From the NCBI RefSeq assembly GCF_902726655.1, contig NZ_CACVAN010000001.1:3410001-3474000 (forward strand): DNA of 64,000 nucleotides, in the 5' to 3' direction. The position numbers were made by a program, and so were the translations under genes. Positions 1 through 8,433 of this stretch are shown piece by piece. Within the stretch, counting starts at the first letter, position 1. Each line of letters starts with the position of its first letter. The stretch comes from Virgibacillus ihumii. GTDB taxonomy: Bacteria > Bacillota > Bacilli > Bacillales > Amphibacillaceae. Below the pieces are notes generated by a model. That model ran no database searches and was not told where the DNA came from. It saw only the letters and a list, made by a program, of their open reading frames with translations.

Positions 1-1
1 T

Positions 2-109
2 CGTCCGGCACCTCTTTTGGAGCAATATGTGAAAGCTGGCCGGCTGGGTCGGAAATCCGGTAAAGGTGTATATGATTATACGGAAAAAAGTGAGTTGGTA
101 AAAAAATGA
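2..109 (+). CDS. 3-hydroxyacyl-CoA dehydrogenase, C-terminal end only
   Basis: Only the last 35 codons are in the window; the gene begins upstream. The tail reads GRLGRKSGKGVYDY, the typical C-terminal signature of NAD-dependent 3-hydroxybutyryl/3-hydroxyacyl-CoA dehydrogenases (HbdA/PaaH type). The TGA stop at 107-109 overlaps the ATG of the following thiolase (ATGA), so the two are translationally coupled in one operon. With a thiolase and an enoyl-CoA hydratase behind it, it supplies the dehydrogenase step of a beta-oxidation module, possibly 3-hydroxyadipyl-CoA oxidation in phenylacetate breakdown. The substrate is inferred from context only. Confidence 0.8.
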   Translation, partial: RPAPLLEQYVKAGRLGRKSGKGVYDYTEKSELVKK

Positions 110-1311
110 AAGAAGTTGTTATCGTTGATGCTGTCCGCACGCCAATTGGCAGATACAGGGGCGCCTTAAAGCATGTCCGCCCCGATGATCTGGGCGCTGT
201 TGTTATTAAAGCGCTGCTGGATCGGAATCCAGGACTGCCAGCAGCAGAAATTGAAGATGTTGTGCTTGGAAATGCCAATCAGGCTGGTGAGGATAACCGT
301 AATGTCGCCAGAATGGCAGGATTGCTTGCCGGACTTCCCGTTCAGGCAGGTGGTACAACGATTAATCGTCTGTGCGGATCAAGTCTTGATGCAGTCATGT
401 ATGCTGCACGGGCAATAGCTGCCGGAGAGGGCGATATCTTTATTGCCGGTGGAACTGAAAGCATGACGCGGGCGCCGCTGGTAATGCCCAAGCCGGATAA
501 AGCTTTTCCGCGCGGTAACCAGGAACTTTATGACACGACCATTGGATGGCGTTTTATAAATCCTGAATTGGAAAAATCATTTGGGACAGATTCCATGCCG
601 CAAACTGCTGAAAATGTTGCGGTACAATTTGGGATTAGCCGTGAAGAACAAGACAAATTTGCCTACCAGAGTCAGATGCGGGCGAAAAAGGCGATGGAAA
701 ATAACCAGTTCGCTGACGAAATTGTACCTGTCACCTACACAGATCGAAAAGCAGGTGAAATTACAGTTGATACCGACGAACATCCGCGTCCGGAAACATC
801 ACCGGAAAAACTCCGTAAACTCAGACCGCTCTTTGAAAATGGTACGATTACAGCGGGAAATGCGTCCGGTGTTAATGACGGGGCATCCGCATTGCTTGTA
901 ATGAGTGCTGAAAAAGCCAGTGAGTTAGAACTCAAACCATTGGTGAAATATGTTGCTGGTGCTGCGGCGGGACTCGAACCGAGAATTATGGGGCTTGGTC
1001 CGATTTATGCAAGCCGGAAAGCGATGAAACGATCAGATCTTAGTGTGAAGGATATCGATTTGGTCGAGCTGAATGAAGCATTTGCTTCTCAGTCGCTTGA
1101 ATGTATTCGCCAGCTTGAACTTGACCAACAGAAAGTAAATGTTAACGGAGGAGCAATTGCATTTGGCCATCCGCTCGGTGCAAGCGGCGCACGGATTTTA
1201 ACAACGCTTATCCACCAGATGAAAAAGCAAAAGACAAGATACGGTTTGGCTACAATGTGTGTCGGGGTTGGCCAGGGAATTGCAACTATTGTAGAGAATG
1301 CCGGGGATTAG
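106..1311 (+). CDS. acetyl-CoA acyltransferase (thiolase), PaaJ/PcaF-like
   Basis: 401-residue thiolase, full family length. The acylated cysteine lies in NRLCGSSLD (Cys90), the second catalytic motif is [14 protein letters not shown] (His355), and the C-terminal cysteine is in MCVGVGQG (Cys385). The N-terminal block [11 protein letters not shown] and the [15 protein letters not shown] stretch are, from memory, closer to 3-oxoadipyl-CoA thiolases of the phenylacetate and beta-ketoadipate routes (PaaJ, PcaF) than to the housekeeping acetoacetyl-CoA thiolase. The start overlaps the stop of the upstream dehydrogenase. Together with the hydratase downstream it would complete a ring-cleavage beta-oxidation module. 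General thiolase function is near certain; the 3-oxoadipyl-CoA substrate is inferred. Confidence 0.93.
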   Translation: MKEVVIVDAVRTPIGRYRGALKHVRPDDLGAVVIKALLDRNPGLPAAEIEDVVLGNANQAGEDNRNVARMAGLLAGLPVQAGGTTINRLCGSSLDAVMYAARAIAAGEGDIFIAGGTESMTRAPLVMPKPDKAFPRGNQELYDTTIGWRFINPELEKSFGTDSMPQTAENVAVQFGISREEQDKFAYQSQMRAKKAMENNQFADEIVPVTYTDRKAGEITVDTDEHPRPETSPEKLRKLRPLFENGTITAGNASGVNDGASALLVMSAEKASELELKPLVKYVAGAAAGLEPRIMGLGPIYASRKAMKRSDLSVKDIDLVELNEAFASQSLECIRQLELDQQKVNVNGGAIAFGHPLGASGARILTTLIHQMKKQKTRYGLATMCVGVGQGIATIVENAGD

Positions 1312-1333
1312 AAAAGTTGAAGGGGCTGTCCTT

Positions 1334-2110
1334 ATGTCGACTATACTTTTGCAAAAGAAAAATAATATTGCATTTGTAACCATTAACAGGGAAGAAGTAT
1401 TGAACTGTTTTGACTACATAACACTCTCACGGCTTCGGGAAGTCGTTGAAGAAGTCCATCTTGATCCGGAGGTTAAAGTTGTTTTATTTACCGGGGCAGG
1501 TGATAAATCATTTAGTGTTGGTGCTGATTTGAAAGAACGAAAAACACTTAACGAAAAGGAAGTCCGACGAAATGTAAAATTAATCCGGGATGTCTTTAAC
1601 AGTATTGCCTCATTGCCGCAGCCAACAATAGCTGCTGTAAATGGTTATGCATTTGGAGGCGGCTTTGAGCTGATGCTGGCTTGTGACTTTTCTATCGCTG
1701 CAAACGGGGTCGTAATGGGACTCACCGAAACGAACTGGGCAATTATCCCTGGAGCCGGTGGAACGCAGCGTCTGCCAAGATTGGTTGGCGAAATGAAGGC
1801 AAAAGAACTGATTCTTACTGCCAAAAAAGTCTCCGCTGAGGAGGCGCTTGAAATGGGACTTCTTTTGAAGATTGTAGGGAAGCGTGAATTGCATGATACT
1901 TGTCTGCAGCTTGCTGCTGATATAATGAAGAATGGCCCGGTTGCAGTAAAACAAGCGAAGTATGCAATTACCAGTGGAATGAACACAGACTTGCAAACCG
2001 GAATGGAAATGGAAGCGAAAGCGTATGAATTAACGATTCCAACCGAAGACCGACTTGAGGCACTTGCCGCATTTAATGAAAAACGAAATCCGGAATTTAA
2101 AGGAAAATAG
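1334..2110 (+). CDS. enoyl-CoA hydratase/isomerase family protein
   Basis: Crotonase-fold protein, 258 residues from the chosen start. The oxyanion-hole segments are SVGADLKER and NGYAFGGGFEL, and the active-site stretch is TETNWAIIPGAGGTQRLPR, with the catalytic Glu in the ET pair and the helix IPGAGGTQ. The GADLKER pattern is typical of the AUH/methylglutaconyl-CoA hydratase-like branch as well as of general enoyl-CoA hydratases. An ATG at 1298 also exists inside the thiolase gene, but the ATG at 1334 has an AAGGGG site at 1320-1325, 8 bases upstream, and gives the usual N-terminus. It follows the thiolase closely in the same operon and would hydrate the 2-enoyl-CoA intermediate. Confidence 0.88.
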   Translation: MSTILLQKKNNIAFVTINREEVLNCFDYITLSRLREVVEEVHLDPEVKVVLFTGAGDKSFSVGADLKERKTLNEKEVRRNVKLIRDVFNSIASLPQPTIAAVNGYAFGGGFELMLACDFSIAANGVVMGLTETNWAIIPGAGGTQRLPRLVGEMKAKELILTAKKVSAEEALEMGLLLKIVGKRELHDTCLQLAADIMKNGPVAVKQAKYAITSGMNTDLQTGMEMEAKAYELTIPTEDRLEALAAFNEKRNPEFKGK

Positions 2111-2139
2111 ATAACCGTGAAGTCAAAGGAGTGGTGACG

Positions 2140-3090
2140 ATGAATCCGGTCTGTAAGACTCTTGGAATAACCTATCCGATTGTTCAGGGCGGAATGGGGA
2201 ATATCAGCAATGCCCAGCTCGCTGCAGCTGTGTCTGAAGCCGGAGGGCTTGGGACAATCGGGTGTGGCACGATGACACCAAAGCAGGTTGAAAAAATTAT
2301 TAAAGAAACGACAGAACGGACGAATAAACCGTTTGCTGTCAACATTGCCATAAATGTTTCGGAGCACGTTGAGGAATTAATTCAATTAGTAACAGAATAT
2401 AATGTACCAGTTGTTTCTTTATCAGCCGGGAACCCGGCAGGTTATATCCCTGTTCTGCGTGAACACAATGTTAAAGTTCTAGCTGTGGTTGCTTCCGTTA
2501 AGCATGCCAAAAAGGCGGAAACAGCTGGTGCTGACATTATTGTTGCTGAAGGATTTGAGGCTGCTGGAATTAATTCCAATTTGGAGCTGACAACATTCAC
2601 CCTGATTCCCCAGGTCAGCCGTAATGTCAGTGTGCCGGTGATAGCCGCCGGCGGTGTAGGTGATGGGAGGGGATTGGCAGCAGCACTTGCCCTCGGAGCA
2701 TCGGGTGTGCAGCTTGGAACGTGTCTTATTTCAACAAAAGAAGCACCTTTTCACGATGTTTATAAGAAGGGGCTTGTTGCATCAGAAGGATTCGGGACAA
2801 TACTTATCGGTAGAACCTATGGCCGGATGCGGCGTATTTTGAATACCGATTATGCCCAACAATTACAGGAACTTGAGATGAATGGTATGTCCCTTGAGCA
2901 GTACAGTACGATGACATCGGAACTTCAGCATAAGAAAGGTGCGCTTGACGGAGATTTGGAACATGGATTTATGAATGCCGGTCAGGTAACAGGCTTAATT
3001 GAGCGCGTTATGACTGTACAGGAAGTTATCGATGGGATGGTAAATGGTGCAAAGAAACAATTGGAGAATATGTCGGGTTTGTTGGAGTAA
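2140..3090 (+). CDS. nitronate monooxygenase / FabK-like NAD(P)H-dependent flavin oxidoreductase
   Basis: TIM-barrel flavoprotein of the 2-nitropropane dioxygenase/enoyl-ACP reductase II superfamily. Seen: N-terminal YPIVQGGMGNIS, the FMN-binding VIAAGGVGDGRG and ALGASGVQLGTCLI. About 316 residues, normal for the family. The GTG at 2131 lies inside the ribosome site AAAGGAG (2125-2131); the ATG at 2140, 8 bases after it, is the better start. It is separated by 29 bases from the hydratase and ends the operon. Such proteins oxidise nitronates or reduce enoyl thioesters; its role with phenylacetate-type genes is not known from sequence. Confidence 0.85.
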   Translation: MNPVCKTLGITYPIVQGGMGNISNAQLAAAVSEAGGLGTIGCGTMTPKQVEKIIKETTERTNKPFAVNIAINVSEHVEELIQLVTEYNVPVVSLSAGNPAGYIPVLREHNVKVLAVVASVKHAKKAETAGADIIVAEGFEAAGINSNLELTTFTLIPQVSRNVSVPVIAAGGVGDGRGLAAALALGASGVQLGTCLISTKEAPFHDVYKKGLVASEGFGTILIGRTYGRMRRILNTDYAQQLQELEMNGMSLEQYSTMTSELQHKKGALDGDLEHGFMNAGQVTGLIERVMTVQEVIDGMVNGAKKQLENMSGLLE

Positions 3091-3229
3091 AAACCCGGAC
3101 TAAAAAGAAGATTAGCTAAACACACCACTTTGTGCGTAATAATGGTTCTTTCATAGTTGGAAACGGTTCTTACATTTCTGTTCGGATGTCCGTTCCTTTG
3201 TTTTAAAAGTGGTAACATTTCAAAAAATA

Positions 3230-3258
3230 TTGACGATACTATCACACAGTGGTAAAAT
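3230..3258 (+). promoter_or_regulatory. sigma-A promoter of the phenylalanine dehydrogenase gene
   Basis: TTGACG at 3230-3235 and TAAAAT at 3253-3258, 17-base spacer, about 90 bases ahead of the start codon. This is the only strong promoter-like signal in the 258-base gap after the flavin oxidoreductase gene. Confidence 0.7.
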
Positions 3259-3277
3259 AACGTTTGAATAACGTTAT
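3257..3277. promoter_or_regulatory. operator-like repeat ATAACGTT over the -10 region
   Basis: ATAACGTT occurs twice in direct orientation (3257-3264 and 3268-3275), each around the palindromic core AACGTT; the second copy is part of the perfect palindrome ATAACGTTAT (3268-3277). It touches the last base of the -10 box and covers the expected transcription start, a position where a repressor would block initiation. No cognate regulator is in view. Confidence 0.45.
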
Positions 3278-3290
3278 ATAAAAATAATTT

Positions 3291-3304
3291 TGTAAGCGCT
3301 TTAA
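3291..3304. promoter_or_regulatory. cre site (CcpA binding), candidate
   Basis: TGTAAGCGCTTTAA matches 13 of 14 positions of the consensus TGWAANCGNTNWCA. It lies about 33 bases downstream of the -10 box, between promoter and ribosome site, a usual place for repression by CcpA. It would put phenylalanine dehydrogenase and the E1 genes under carbon catabolite control. Confidence 0.7.
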
Positions 3305-3348
3305 TAATGGTGTTAAAAGTACTGAAATACGATAGTAGGAGGATGATT

Positions 3349-4491
3349 ATGGGGTTGGTAAAGGATTCATCCGTTACGGAGGATTTTGCACTGCTCGATA
3401 AAATGTCCGAACATGAGCAGGTTATCTTCTGCAATGATCCTGAAGCAGGACTGCGGGCAATTATAGCCATACATAACACAACGCTGGGCCCGGCACTCGG
3501 CGGCTGCCGGATGCAGCAGTATTCCAATCTTGATGAGGCACTTGAGGATGTGCTGCGGCTGGCGGAAGGAATGACTTATAAGTGTGCAGCGGCGGATGTC
3601 GATTTTGGCGGCGGAAAGGCTGTTATTATCGGTAACCCCGATACAGATAAATCACCGGAACTGTTCCGCAGTTTCGGACAGTATGTTGAGTCTCTAGGAG
3701 GACGTTTTTATACCGGAACTGACATGGGAACCAATATGGATGACTTTGTGTACGCCATGAAGGAAACAAATAATATTGTTGGTGTTCCGGAAGTTTACGG
3801 CGGCGGGGGTGACTCATCGATTCCGACTGCGACAGGAGTATTGCATGGGTTAAAGGCGACGAATAAAATGCTGTTTGGAAATGATGATCTGTCAGGGGCG
3901 GTTTATGCTATACAGGGACTTGGCAAGGTTGGATATAAAGTGGCAGCAAGTCTTCTTGACGAAGGTGCGGAAATTTATGTAACAGATATAAGTAAAAAGA
4001 ACGTGAACGCCATTTTACGAAAGGCGGAAACCAGCCCAGGTGTGGCCCGTTTTGTTCGGAGTAATGAAATTTATTCATAGGATGCGGATGTATTTGTACC
4101 TTGCGCATTCGGCGGGGTCATTAACGATCAGACGATAAATGAATTATGGGTCAAAGCAATTGCCGGATCGGCGAATAACCAGCTGCAGACAGAGCAGCAT
4201 GGTGCGGAACTTGCAAACAGGGGTATCCTGTATGCTCCGGATTATATTATCAATTCAGGCGGCCTGATTCAGGTGGCCGATGAACTGTATGGTGCAAACA
4301 AAGAAAGAGTACTTATGAAAACAAAGGAAATTTATAATGCTTTACTGGATGTTTACCATCAAGCGGAAAAAAGTGGTGAGTCAACCATTACGGCAGCAAA
4401 CCATATTTGTGAAAACGTACTGGAATCAAGGGGCAGACGAAATAATTTTTATACACGGTCTGTTAAGCCAAAGTGGGATATTCGGAGTTAA
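3349..4491 (+). pseudogene. pdh: phenylalanine dehydrogenase, interrupted by an in-frame TAG
   Basis: The frame is open for 380 codons except for a TAG at 4078-4080, about two thirds through. Before it come the Glu/Leu/Phe dehydrogenase landmarks: [30 protein letters not shown] with the catalytic Lys, [11 protein letters not shown] and the NAD-binding [10 protein letters not shown]. After it the protein continues in frame with [43 protein letters not shown] and a C-terminus ending RPKW-like. The whole, and its length, closely resemble Bacillus phenylalanine dehydrogenases (Phe + NAD to phenylpyruvate + NH4). In that family the stop position is a coding residue just before an ADIFVPCA-like motif; one base change (for example CAG to TAG) would explain it. 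Start 3349: AGGAGG at 3337-3342, 6 bases upstream. The truncated product would lack part of the nucleotide-binding domain, so the gene is probably inactive unless the stop is suppressed or a sequencing error. Confidence 0.88.
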
Positions 4492-4506
4492 GAGGGGGAA
4501 GACGAT

Positions 4507-5565
4507 ATGGGGTTAAACTACCCGATTAAACAAATGATGGATGATAACGGGGTACTCGTTGATGGTTCCTGTACATCTGATTTAGACGCGACACTTATCG
4601 AAAAGCTGTACTATCATATGTACCGGATTCGGACATTTGATCAGAAAGCCATTAGTTTGCAGCGTCAGGGCAGAATTGGGACGTATCCGCCGTTTGGCGG
4701 ACAGGAGGCTGCACAGGTGGGAAGCGCGCTTGCTATGGGGGAAGGTGACTGGATTTTTCCGACCTACCGCGATCACGGGGCAACTCTGACATATGGAGCG
4801 GATATGACACGAATGTTTTTGTATTGGAACGGGCGGATAGAAGGATGTGTACCACCTGAGGGGAAAAATATTTTTCCGCCGGCAGTACCAATAGCCAGTC
4901 AGATTCCGCACGCGGTAGGCGCATCATGGGCAGAAAAAAGAAAAAAGACAGATCGTGTTGCGATTGCCTACTTCGGTGATGGAGCAACGTCAGAAGGTGA
5001 TTTTCATGAAGGAATGAATTTTGCCAGTGTATTTCAGACCCCTACAATATTATTTAACCAGAATAACGGCTACGCGATTTCCGTTCCTTTTGAAAAACAA
5101 ACACATTCCAAAACAATTGCTCAGAAAGCAGCCGGGTATGATATGCGCAGTGTCCGGGTGGATGGTAATGATTGTCTGGCTGTCTATTTTGAAACAAAAA
5201 AAGCGGTTGAACTGGCCCGGACCGGCAATGGCCCAACATTAATTGAAGCAGTTACGTGGCGTGCCGGGGCACATACCACCGCAGATGACCCAGGCAAATA
5301 CCGACCTGCTGATAAAGGAAAAAATATCATTGATCCACTGGTGCGCCTGGAGCGGTATATGAAAAAGCATGATATGTGGAATGAACAGAAAATCGGTGAA
5401 ATCAAATCTTCGCTGAAAGATGAAGTTGATCAGGCTATTGCGGCGATGGAAAAGTATCCTGATGCAAAAGCCGAGGACATGTTCGATCATTTATATTCCG
5501 AACTTCCGGAGCAGCTTCTGAAACAAAAAGAATCCTTTCTTGCGCTGGCAGATAAGGAAGAATAG
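4507..5565 (+). CDS. 2-oxoacid dehydrogenase complex, E1 component alpha subunit
   Basis: 352-residue ThDP-dependent E1 alpha. Substrate-channel and ThDP elements seen: GRIGTYPPFGGQEAAQVGSA, FPTYRDHG, the Mg/ThDP motif GDGATSEGDFHEGMNFA ending in NNGYAIS, and the phosphorylation-loop-like TWRAGAHTTADDP. Sequence style is PdhA-like, but these subunits also serve branched-chain and aryl 2-oxoacids. It starts 15 bases after the phenylalanine dehydrogenase frame, with a purine-rich AGAGGGGGAAG site. The pairing with that gene suggests oxidative decarboxylation of phenylpyruvate to phenylacetyl-CoA. No E2 or E3 gene follows, so it must share these subunits with a complex encoded elsewhere. Confidence 0.88.
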   Translation: MGLNYPIKQMMDDNGVLVDGSCTSDLDATLIEKLYYHMYRIRTFDQKAISLQRQGRIGTYPPFGGQEAAQVGSALAMGEGDWIFPTYRDHGATLTYGADMTRMFLYWNGRIEGCVPPEGKNIFPPAVPIASQIPHAVGASWAEKRKKTDRVAIAYFGDGATSEGDFHEGMNFASVFQTPTILFNQNNGYAISVPFEKQTHSKTIAQKAAGYDMRSVRVDGNDCLAVYFETKKAVELARTGNGPTLIEAVTWRAGAHTTADDPGKYRPADKGKNIIDPLVRLERYMKKHDMWNEQKIGEIKSSLKDEVDQAIAAMEKYPDAKAEDMFDHLYSELPEQLLKQKESFLALADKEE

Positions 5566-5570
5566 AAGGG

Positions 5571-6028
5571 GGTGGGACAAAACAAATATGTGTATCAGAA
5601 AAGACGAATAATGCACTACTTTAGCGGAGGAAATATACGTAGACTCCTGCGGGAGCAGAGGCTAGGCTGCTGAAAAACATATTTTGGAAATTAATTTTCC
5701 CACTTTAAGTGCTGAAATTGAATTATTTTCAGCTGCTATCTCCCACTTCCATATAATTTTTAGCATGAAATTTGGGATTGGATTTTCAACCATCGAATTT
5801 TAATGGACTTTTTCAGCGGCCTAGAGCAGAGGCCTAGGTGAGACTCTGAAGTGCGTCAGCACGGAGAGGCTCAACAGCCGCCCGCGGTAAAGAAGACACA
5901 GCGAAAGTGATTTCCTTGAGCTGATGTCGCACTTATGCTCGAAAGTGAAAGCGAAGTATATTTCCGGAGCGGCTGAACCCATCAATTAAGTTAATTCGTT
6001 TTTTCTTTTGATAAAACATCTTTGTCCC
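5571..6028. repeat. long imperfect palindromic intergenic repeat between the E1 genes
   Basis: The 533-base gap between E1 alpha and E1 beta is filled by a structured element. Its ends are inverted: GGGACAAA near 5574-5581 and TTTGTCCC at 6021-6028. Inside, GAAATATAC (about 5630-5638) pairs with GTATATTTC (about 5956-5964), and GC-rich stretches such as CTCCTGCGGGAGCAG and CAGCCGCCCGCGG form further hairpins. No plausible reading frame. I recall similar GCGGAGGAAATATACG repeats in other halophilic Bacillaceae; this is memory, not a search. Without the inserted 163-bp element the unit would be about 290 bases. Confidence 0.65.
5662..5824. mobile_element. MITE-like insertion, 163 bp, with 8-bp target duplication
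   Basis: Ends are inverted copies over 16 bases with one mismatch: CTAGGCTGCTGAAAAA at 5662-5677 and TTTTTCAGCGGCCTAG at 5809-5824. It is flanked on both sides by AGCAGAGG (5654-5661 and 5825-5832), as expected for a target-site duplication. The interior is AT-rich and has no open frame, so it is non-autonomous. Removing it with one repeat restores a continuous AGCAGAGGCCTAGG stretch in the host repeat. The insertion sequence family that would move it is unknown. Confidence 0.7.
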
Positions 6029-6098
6029 AGCTTCTTGTGACAACCCAAATATTTTAACTGAAAAATATAACCGGTTAAAGCTTGAAGGAGGAATGATT

Positions 6099-7118
6099 TT
6101 GGCTATTGATTGGCAACGGGAAATGAAAAAGCGTGAGGCAGTTAAACCAATGACGATGATTCAGGCAATTAATGATGCGATGAAAACAATGCTGGAGCTG
6201 GACGAAAGCACACTTGTACTTGGGGAAGATGTAGGTAAAAATGGAGGCGTCTTCCGTGCAACGGATGGGTTGCAGGAAAGCTTTGGGGAGGACCGGGTTG
6301 TTGACACCCCGCTCGCCGAATCGGGAATCGTCGGAACATCCGTGGGGCTTGCAGTTAATGGATTTAAACCCATCGCTGAGATCCAGTTCATGGGGTTTAT
6401 TTACCCGGCGTATAATCAGATCATGACACACGTTTCAAGAATCCGTATGAAAACGATGGGGCATTTTAGTGTACCGATGGTTATCAGGGCGCCGTATGGT
6501 GCGGGAATTCGCGCACCGGAAGTACACTCAGACAGCATGGAAGCGATTTTCACTCATATGCCTGGTCTGAAGGTAGTTTGTCCATCATCACCGATACAGG
6601 CTAAAGGTCTGTTGATTTCAGCGATTGAAGATCCGGATCCTGTTCTGTTTCTCGAACCAATGCACAATTACCGGGCTTCCAGAGAAGATGTTCCAATCCG
6701 GAAATATGAAACAGAAATCGGAAAAGGTAGACAGCTCAACGAAGGAACAGATATAAGTGTGATTGCCTGGGGTGCAATGATTCCCGTTGTTGAGAAAGCA
6801 GTAAAGAAAGCGGAGCAGAAAGGAATTTCCTGTGACATAATTGATGTGCAGACTTTATATCCGCTTGATCAGAAGATTATCGCTGAGTCAGTCAAGAAAA
6901 CAGGCAGGGCGGTTATTGTTCATGAAGCTCATGCAACCGGAGGAGTTGGAGAGCATATAGCTTCTGTTATAAACGATACGTCATTTCTGTATTTGCGTGC
7001 TCCAATTGAAAGGGTCGCAGGTTATGATGTACCGGTCCCGTTTTTCGCTCTGGAGGACTATTATTTACCAAATGCCAAACGGGTGCTGAACAGTATTGAG
7101 AAAGCATTTAATTTTTAG
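6099..7118 (+). CDS. 2-oxoacid dehydrogenase complex, E1 component beta subunit
   Basis: E1 beta subunit, about 339 residues: N-terminal MTMIQAINDAMKTML, the LGEDVGKNGGVFRAT motif, RVVDTPLAESGIVGTSVG, the potassium/phenyl-binding PYGAGIRAPEVHSDS and the C-terminal transketolase domain with HEAHATGGVGEHIAS. The ATG at 6093 is only one base from the ribosome site AAGGAGG (6085-6091); the in-frame TTG at 6099, 7 bases away, is the better start and gives MAIDWQREM. It partners the alpha subunit encoded before the repeat element; transcription must pass through that element, or a separate promoter serves this gene. Confidence 0.88.
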   Translation: MAIDWQREMKKREAVKPMTMIQAINDAMKTMLELDESTLVLGEDVGKNGGVFRATDGLQESFGEDRVVDTPLAESGIVGTSVGLAVNGFKPIAEIQFMGFIYPAYNQIMTHVSRIRMKTMGHFSVPMVIRAPYGAGIRAPEVHSDSMEAIFTHMPGLKVVCPSSPIQAKGLLISAIEDPDPVLFLEPMHNYRASREDVPIRKYETEIGKGRQLNEGTDISVIAWGAMIPVVEKAVKKAEQKGISCDIIDVQTLYPLDQKIIAESVKKTGRAVIVHEAHATGGVGEHIASVINDTSFLYLRAPIERVAGYDVPVPFFALEDYYLPNAKRVLNSIEKAFNF

Positions 7119-7352
7119 GGGGGCATTGCAGCCTCCCGATAAGTCTTACATCCTGATTATTCCACAAAAATCTTCATCACGGAGTATTTCCATTCTGATA
7201 AAAAAGTTGTACAATTAGATTATTGAATTTTTCGGCAGTTGGGAAAGTAATAATATTTTACTGGCTGCACAAGTCAACTAAGACCTTTGCTGTCAAGGTC
7301 TGGCGATAAGCCAAGTTTTCTAAAATCCAAAATGAAATGGAGGAATATGCAG

Positions 7353-8357
7353 ATGAAGAAAGGCTTACTGTTATTGGTTATGTTATTTGGCATCATGATG
7401 CTTGTTGCATGTGGTTCGAATGAATCTTCTGGAGCAGAAGATTCTCAAGGGGGCAGTGATGAATCCGGTGAAACGTACACCATCGGGGCAACTCAAATTC
7501 TGGAACATCCATCGCTCGATGCTGCCTACAAGGGCTTCAAAGACGCAATTAAAGAAGCAGGATTGAACGTCGAGTATGATTATCAAAGTGCACAGAACGA
7601 TATGAACAATGTCAGTGCAATCAGCAATAAATTTGTTACTGATGGTGTGGACTTGATATTTGCCAATTCTACCCCAAGTGCATTGGGCGCGCTGCAGGCA
7701 ACAAAGGAAATCCCGATTTTGTTTACTTCAGTAACTGACCCGGTCGGTGCCGGATTAGTTGAAGGAATGGATAAGCCTGGTGAGAATATTACCGGGGTAA
7801 CGGATCTTCATCCGGATGCCATTAAGAAGACAGTTGAATTTATTGATAAGTATTTTGAAGGTGCCACCGTCGGGTTAATTTATAACGCTGGGGAGCAAAA
7901 CTCGGTTTCACAGATTGAGGCCGTCAAGAAGGCTGCAGAGGGAACAAGTTTAAGCTTTGAAGAACGCACCGTTGCCAATTCCGCTGAGGTACAGCAGGCT
8001 GCATCAACAATTGTAAGTGGAGCTGACGTTATTTATGTTGTAACCGATAATACCGTTGTTTCCGCGCTGGAGACAGTTGTCGGCGTTGCTAATGAACAGG
8101 ATATTCCATTAATTGTAGGGGAGCCGAATTCACTTGAAAAAGGCGGATTCGCTACGTATGGAATTTCTTATTATGATATTGGTTACCGGACCGGCGAAAT
8201 GGCTGTAAAGGTTTTGACCGGTGAAAAGAATACGTCAGATATTCCGGTCGAGTATCCTCCTAAAATCGAATTGTATATTAATAAACAAGCTGCAGAAAAA
8301 CAAGGGATTGAGTGGAACAGTGACTGGGATGAGGCAAAATTTGTGGAAGAGAAGTAG
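7353..8357 (+). CDS. ABC transporter substrate-binding lipoprotein (ABC_sub_bind, TrpX-like)
   Basis: Lipoprotein signal at the N-terminus: MKKG, hydrophobic core and lipobox LVAC with the lipidated cysteine near residue 20, then a Ser/Glu/Asp-rich linker. The mature part shows family landmarks IGATQILEHPSLDAAYKGF, FANSTPSALGALQATKEIPILFTSVTDPVGAGLV and ITGVTD. This family works with unusual permease/ATPase pairs and is thought to import amino acids or aromatic compounds, for example tryptophan (TrpXYZ). Start 7353 has GGAGG at 7339-7343, 9 bases upstream. A short perfect hairpin (7281-7287 with 7295-7301) lies in the leader. The aromatic amino-acid genes next door fit an aromatic substrate, but this is inference. 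Confidence 0.88.
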   Translation: MKKGLLLLVMLFGIMMLVACGSNESSGAEDSQGGSDESGETYTIGATQILEHPSLDAAYKGFKDAIKEAGLNVEYDYQSAQNDMNNVSAISNKFVTDGVDLIFANSTPSALGALQATKEIPILFTSVTDPVGAGLVEGMDKPGENITGVTDLHPDAIKKTVEFIDKYFEGATVGLIYNAGEQNSVSQIEAVKKAAEGTSLSFEERTVANSAEVQQAASTIVSGADVIYVVTDNTVVSALETVVGVANEQDIPLIVGEPNSLEKGGFATYGISYYDIGYRTGEMAVKVLTGEKNTSDIPVEYPPKIELYINKQAAEKQGIEWNSDWDEAKFVEEK

Positions 8358-8372
8358 CTTATGACAGAAGCC

Positions 8373-8402
8373 GGGACAAATTAAAAAGTCCCTGCTTTTT
8401 TC
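8373..8402 (+). terminator. weak intra-operon terminator
   Basis: GGGAC (8373-8377) pairs with GTCCC (8388-8392), followed by TGCTTTTTTC. A five-pair stem would terminate only partly, giving more binding protein than permease, which is common in importer operons. Confidence 0.45.
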
Positions 8403-8433
8403 TTCAAAAGTAGATTGCGCGAAGGAGGAAAAT

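Noticed and set aside
1645..2367. 240-codon minus-strand frame opposite the hydratase
   Set aside because: Mirror frame of two clear genes on the plus strand; no recognisable motifs.
4078..4080. TAG read as pyrrolysine
   Set aside because: No pyl genes in the window and the enzyme family does not use it; a nonsense mutation or sequencing error is simpler.
7140..7340. T-box or other riboswitch ahead of the ABC importer
   Set aside because: A hairpin is present, but the T-box AGGGTGGNACCGCG block and any known aptamer core are missing.
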